From Chitinophagaceae bacterium (GTDB taxonomy: Bacteria; Bacteroidota; Bacteroidia; Chitinophagales; Chitinophagaceae): a DNA stretch of 41,880 nt. The stretch is from the NCBI GenBank assembly GCA_025360525.1, contig JANYCA010000098.1:1-41880 (forward strand). Direction: 5' to 3'. Within the stretch, counting starts at the first letter, position 1. Each line of letters starts with the position of its first letter. A program made the position numbers and the translations under genes. Shown here in pieces: positions 38,787 through 41,880 of the stretch. Below the pieces are notes generated by a model. That model did not search any database. It saw only the letters and a program-made list of their open reading frames with translations, and was not told the DNA's origin.

Positions 38787-39284
38787 TTACTTCCGCTTAA
38801 ATTTAAAATAACCAACAACATTCTTATCTCTGTCTTTTTTTATCCATAATATATTCTTTCTATACCTAATCAAGGTGTCTTTACCCACATAAGGCACTTT
38901 CAAGTATTTATCATTACTATTTGAATAATTTGGACTGGTAGAAAGTATATCCTTTTCCCACTTCAAAGAAGAACTGCCTGTATCTTTTTTCGGAAAATAA
39001 AAATATCCTATTCCAGCAGTATCAACTAACTTACCATCATTCGTTAAAAGTAAATAGTCATTAGAAAGAATACCATATCTGCATTTATAAACAAATTCCT
39101 TAGTTTCATTTTCATCAGTCTTATAAAAATTTTTTACTACACATACTGAATCATTTTGAAAAGTCAGGGTTAATTTTCTTTTAGAGCCCTCTTTAAAAAC
39201 ATAATCCCTATTGACAATAAACTTATTTGAACAACTATAAAAAGCAAATAAGCATAGTATAAAGAATAACAATTTCACTTTCAT
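38787..39284 (-). CDS. Putative immunity lipoprotein paired with the Rhs protein
   Basis: A 165-residue lipoprotein: signal peptide with lipobox ending FAFYSC (acylated Cys18), then a beta-rich, lysine-rich domain (RKLTLTFQNDSVCVVKNFYK, EFVYKCRYGILSNDYLLLTN, KYLKVPYVGKDTLIRYRKNI, VVGYFKFKRK). I do not recognise the family. The start is only 10 bases after the stop of the rhs gene, on the same strand, which is the standard place for an immunity gene in polymorphic toxin systems. A lipoprotein would protect the envelope side of the cell and would suit a toxin acting in the periplasm. The function is inferred from position alone. More AT-rich than the rhs core, as is usual for exchanged toxin-immunity cassettes. 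Confidence 0.7.
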   Translation of the reverse strand: MKVKLLFFILCLFAFYSCSNKFIVNRDYVFKEGSKRKLTLTFQNDSVCVVKNFYKTDENETKEFVYKCRYGILSNDYLLLTNDGKLVDTAGIGYFYFPKKDTGSSSLKWEKDILSTSPNYSNSNDKYLKVPYVGKDTLIRYRKNILWIKKDRDKNVVGYFKFKRK

Positions 39285-39294
39285 AAGAGTTACA

Positions 39295-41763
39295 TTAATT
39301 GGAGTTGAATTGTTGAACTGATATTCCAGCAGGTGGGTAAATTAGTTTATACCCTGGGTCAACCATAGTATTAATAATACCAGCCGTTATTTGATGAATA
39401 CTATTAATCAATTCCACTGTTGGGTCTCTTCCACTCTTAAACCTTGCTAATGCTTCTTCAGGACTAACAGGTGTAGACGACCTATACTCCAACTTTCCAT
39501 CCCATGAATATTGTGCTCTATATGCACTTATTTCCTCCTGTACGCCGTAAGTAGCTTGTGTAAATTCGCCTCTTGCTATCTGCCCTCCATGCCTTTGCTC
39601 ATGAAGTGTACTCCCCATATTATTGGCTGCAAACATTGTTACCACACCATCTCCTTTACCACTAACTCCCGTACTTATTGTTGTGGGGTTTCCTACTCCT
39701 CCTGGATTAGCTTTATCATTTGCAGAACCATATCTATACTCTGTTTTCTCATTGCTCCGCATATCGGCAATATCAGATTTGGATTTACCTAATTCACCAA
39801 CTCGTTCTCTACGGTCGCCAATATCCTTTCCTTGTTTTTCTAACTTTGCAATTTGCTTTTCAATCTTAGCTATCTGCTTATCAATTTTACCTTCAAGTTT
39901 ATGTGCTTTCTTCTCATTCTTTTCATCAAAGTATCTTCCATCTATTTCAATATTATTTATTGGATTATTTTTTACAAAAGCATACGGTGATATATCTAAA
40001 TATTTTCCTGCTAACGGGTCAACAACATGCCACCTCCCAATCTGGTTATCATACATCCTTGCACCATAATCTAACCACTCTAAACCACTACCGTCACTGA
40101 ACTCTTGCCGTTGTTCTTCTTTACCATTAAACTTTTTTCTGTTGGTTAATGAACCTGCTGCTTTAGAACTGATACCAGCTTGAACCATGCCAAACGGATA
40201 ATAATGCGTTACTTCCAAAACCGGCCCACTCTTATGATTAACCACCACATCATCAAAATAAACATTCATGTTGCTTTCATTGCTAACATACACATAAAGA
40301 TAACCCGATTTTTGTACTACCATATTTACTGGCCCTACCAATTGTTGTTTGGTTCCACCGCCTGTTATTACGGGTACTTGCACTGCGCCCAAATGATTGG
40401 CACTGCTTACACTTGCAAACTGTTCATCCAATACCATCCAGTTTAAATATGCTTTGGGTTGTGTACTTGCATAAGGTTGGTTGGTTGTTATAAAACTATT
40501 TACTGCAGTAGTTGTCAGGCCATTTATAACAGCAGAAGAGAACACCCCAGCTTTGCCGCCGGCAAGCGTTACAATGCCACCTGTTAATGCACTGATAAGT
40601 TCATTGGATATAGCCGTTACGCCCGTTGCCGCTGGCTGCACTGCTCCTGAATACCATGCCTGTGTGCTAACACTGATGGTATCACCCGCCATTACTTTTA
40701 ATATAATACTTGGGCCTGTTCGCTTGTTACCTGCTGTATTTATATCCCCATTAAGTTTACTTACTTTCAAGTTTGTTCCTACAGCATCAAAGCCTGCTGG
40801 CTTGGTTATAGATGTACTGCTTACATTACTAAACAACTGGTCTTCCACCGCAGCATTGGCTGCTTCCATTGTGGCCGCATAAATAATTGTTTTGCTCTCT
40901 GTTGTAAGCACCATCCGCACATTTCCCAGGTGGTCTTTCATAAAGTAATCATACACATAACTGAAGTTGGCAGCACTGGCAGCGGCATTGGCATTTATCT
41001 TTACAGGTCGTATCCTGCCTTCATCATAGTTTATTAGCTGCAGTGTATCTTTTGCATACACCATGGCGCCTGCATACCAGGTGGTATCGCTTTTGGTAGT
41101 TACCTGGTCGTAGGTGATTTTTCGCAGTTTATTGCCCGTGGCATCATACAGGTAATTGATTGTACCTTTTGCTGTAACGCTTATGGTGGCTGGCAGATTC
41201 AGATGGTTGTAGATAATATTACTGATGCCTTTGTTATCATCCTTGTTCATGCTGCCGTTGACATCATAGTAATATTCTGTTGCTGTGTTTACAGGATTTT
41301 TAAATCCTAATGTGGCATCGCCAGTATCATCAACTTTTATCAATTGGTTTCCTGTATATGTGTAAGTAAGGTTATCCATTGCGGCACCATTCTCGTACCT
41401 GGCCAATGTTTTTATATTTCCGTTTCTGTCGTAGGTAATATTCTTTTCATCGTATTTATTATTCACCGTCCAGCTTGCGCCTGATTTAGCTGAACTAACC
41501 GAACCGAGCAAACGGTTTAATTTATCGTAGCTGTAGGTAAACCCATTGGGCGTTTCTGCAAAGGGGCCTTTCCATTTTTGTTCACTGATATTGCCATTGA
41601 ACTGTGCAACGCCCCCGGTAAGGGTGGTTGTATTGTAGCTTAGTTCAAAGGCAAATAAATCGGCTGCATCATACGCAGTAACACCTGCTTCCGTGGTTGG
41701 TACATCTTCTATTACCGAAAACCCTTTCTTACCGTGGTCCGGTGTCCTCACCAATGCTATCAA
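39295..41763 (-). CDS. Rhs-repeat protein with a variable C-terminal tip carrying HEQRH (putative metallopeptidase toxin), 5' end incomplete
   Basis: An 822-residue product. Residues 1-250 hold YD/Rhs repeats ([37 protein letters not shown]). After an inserted beta domain (about 330-520) comes the Rhs core end: [41 protein letters not shown] and NIEIDGR (to 610). The tip, 611-822, is different: a coiled coil rich in Lys and Glu (about 615-665), then HEQRH (721-725), a zinc-site type motif, with E743/E744 18-19 residues beyond ([12 protein letters not shown]) as possible third ligand. This order suggests a metallopeptidase toxin. The start shown is a TTG at 41763 with a TAA five codons before it. 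A full-length bacteroidal Rhs protein would be longer, so this is probably a 5'-truncated copy or a tip cassette. No signal peptide is present. Confidence 0.85.
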   Translation of the reverse strand: MIALVRTPDHGKKGFSVIEDVPTTEAGVTAYDAADLFAFELSYNTTTLTGGVAQFNGNISEQKWKGPFAETPNGFTYSYDKLNRLLGSVSSAKSGASWTVNNKYDEKNITYDRNGNIKTLARYENGAAMDNLTYTYTGNQLIKVDDTGDATLGFKNPVNTATEYYYDVNGSMNKDDNKGISNIIYNHLNLPATISVTAKGTINYLYDATGNKLRKITYDQVTTKSDTTWYAGAMVYAKDTLQLINYDEGRIRPVKINANAAASAANFSYVYDYFMKDHLGNVRMVLTTESKTIIYAATMEAANAAVEDQLFSNVSSTSITKPAGFDAVGTNLKVSKLNGDINTAGNKRTGPSIILKVMAGDTISVSTQAWYSGAVQPAATGVTAISNELISALTGGIVTLAGGKAGVFSSAVINGLTTTAVNSFITTNQPYASTQPKAYLNWMVLDEQFASVSSANHLGAVQVPVITGGGTKQQLVGPVNMVVQKSGYLYVYVSNESNMNVYFDDVVVNHKSGPVLEVTHYYPFGMVQAGISSKAAGSLTNRKKFNGKEEQRQEFSDGSGLEWLDYGARMYDNQIGRWHVVDPLAGKYLDISPYAFVKNNPINNIEIDGRYFDEKNEKKAHKLEGKIDKQIAKIEKQIAKLEKQGKDIGDRRERVGELGKSKSDIADMRSNEKTEYRYGSANDKANPGGVGNPTTISTGVSGKGDGVVTMFAANNMGSTLHEQRHGGQIARGEFTQATYGVQEEISAYRAQYSWDGKLEYRSSTPVSPEEALARFKSGRDPTVELINSIHQITAGIINTMVDPGYKLIYPPAGISVQQFNSN

Positions 41764-41880
41764 ATTAGTAGCTTTTTAGTTCTTCGGTGTCGTTTTGCTA
41801 ACCATTAACTTTCAGGAAAGTTATAAAGCTTTAAAGCTTACTGCATAAGAATTCCTGCTCCCTTTTTGGAAGGCAATTTT

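Noticed and set aside
39623..40069. Plus-strand open frame of 148 codons opposite the rhs tip
   Set aside because: Composition is Ser/Leu/Phe-rich and without a domain; it is the complement of the Lys/Glu coiled coil of the Rhs protein.

Overview
The window looks like a chromosomal segment of a Bacteroidota member, most likely family Chitinophagaceae or a close relative. The supporting signs are a SusD/RagB protein, a gliding-motility-type (CHU_C, type IX secretion type B) sorting domain, DUF1080 keto-sugar hydrolases, Bacteroidota tail-fibre-like surface proteins, a GH97 glucosidase, no Shine-Dalgarno sequences in front of starts, and at least one promoter of the Bacteroidota form TTTG-N19-TAnnTTTG (upstream of the P-type ATPase gene). 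The assignment is inferred from gene content; no rRNA or tRNA gene was seen. LAYOUT. 1-4.6 kb: a small VOC protein, a broken beta-propeller gene, a SnoaL-like protein, then (minus strand) the 3' part of a susD gene joined to the 5' part of a tail-fibre-like gene. 5-8.8 kb: exonuclease III, a DUF4136 lipoprotein with a clean terminator, and an intact tail-fibre protein with a self-cleaving S74 chaperone domain. 9.4-10.5 kb: remains of one or two secreted-protein genes with many one-base shifts in homopolymers. 10.5-14.8 kb: an unknown membrane protein and a large secreted Asp-box (BNR/VPS10-like) protein, closed by a strong hairpin. 14.9-18.9 kb (minus): a DUF1080 protein, a CPA1 Na+/H+ antiporter, a small charged protein and a GNAT acetyltransferase. 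19.1-23 kb: a 2OG-Fe(II) oxygenase, a P2-type cation ATPase and a DUF6370 protein. 23.2-26.3 kb (plus): a two-domain DUF1080 protein, a 14-unit heptamer array, a Tat-exported Gfo/Idh/MocA oxidoreductase and a Thivi_2564 membrane peptide. 26.6-32.4 kb (minus): an S9 peptidase, a GT39 glycosyltransferase, a CHU_C surface protein and a VF530 protein. 32.5-36.3 kb (plus): a secreted protein with an internal duplication and a GH97 gene with two in-frame stops. 36.7-38.7 kb: an IS4/IS1634-type transposase gene abutting the 3' stub of a probable HTH regulator. 38.8-41.8 kb (minus): an Rhs protein whose variable tip carries HEQRH, followed 10 bases later by a lipoprotein gene that is probably its immunity partner. 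HOW THE PARTS FIT. Much of the window serves the cell envelope: export, surface adhesion, glycan use (GH97, SusD, DUF1080, Gfo/Idh) and ion transport. Lesions are very uneven. The broken genes are surface, secreted or mobile (propeller, tail fibre, SusD, the 9.4-kb secreted gene, GH97, transposase), while about 26 kb of other coding sequence has none that I could see. That favours real gene decay over random sequencing error, although homopolymer errors in an assembly are not excluded. Three of the nonsense codons are TGA exactly where a tryptophan is expected, and all three fit a TGGA to TGAA change. The best candidate for an undescribed system is the Rhs metallopeptidase-like tip with its lipoprotein partner.
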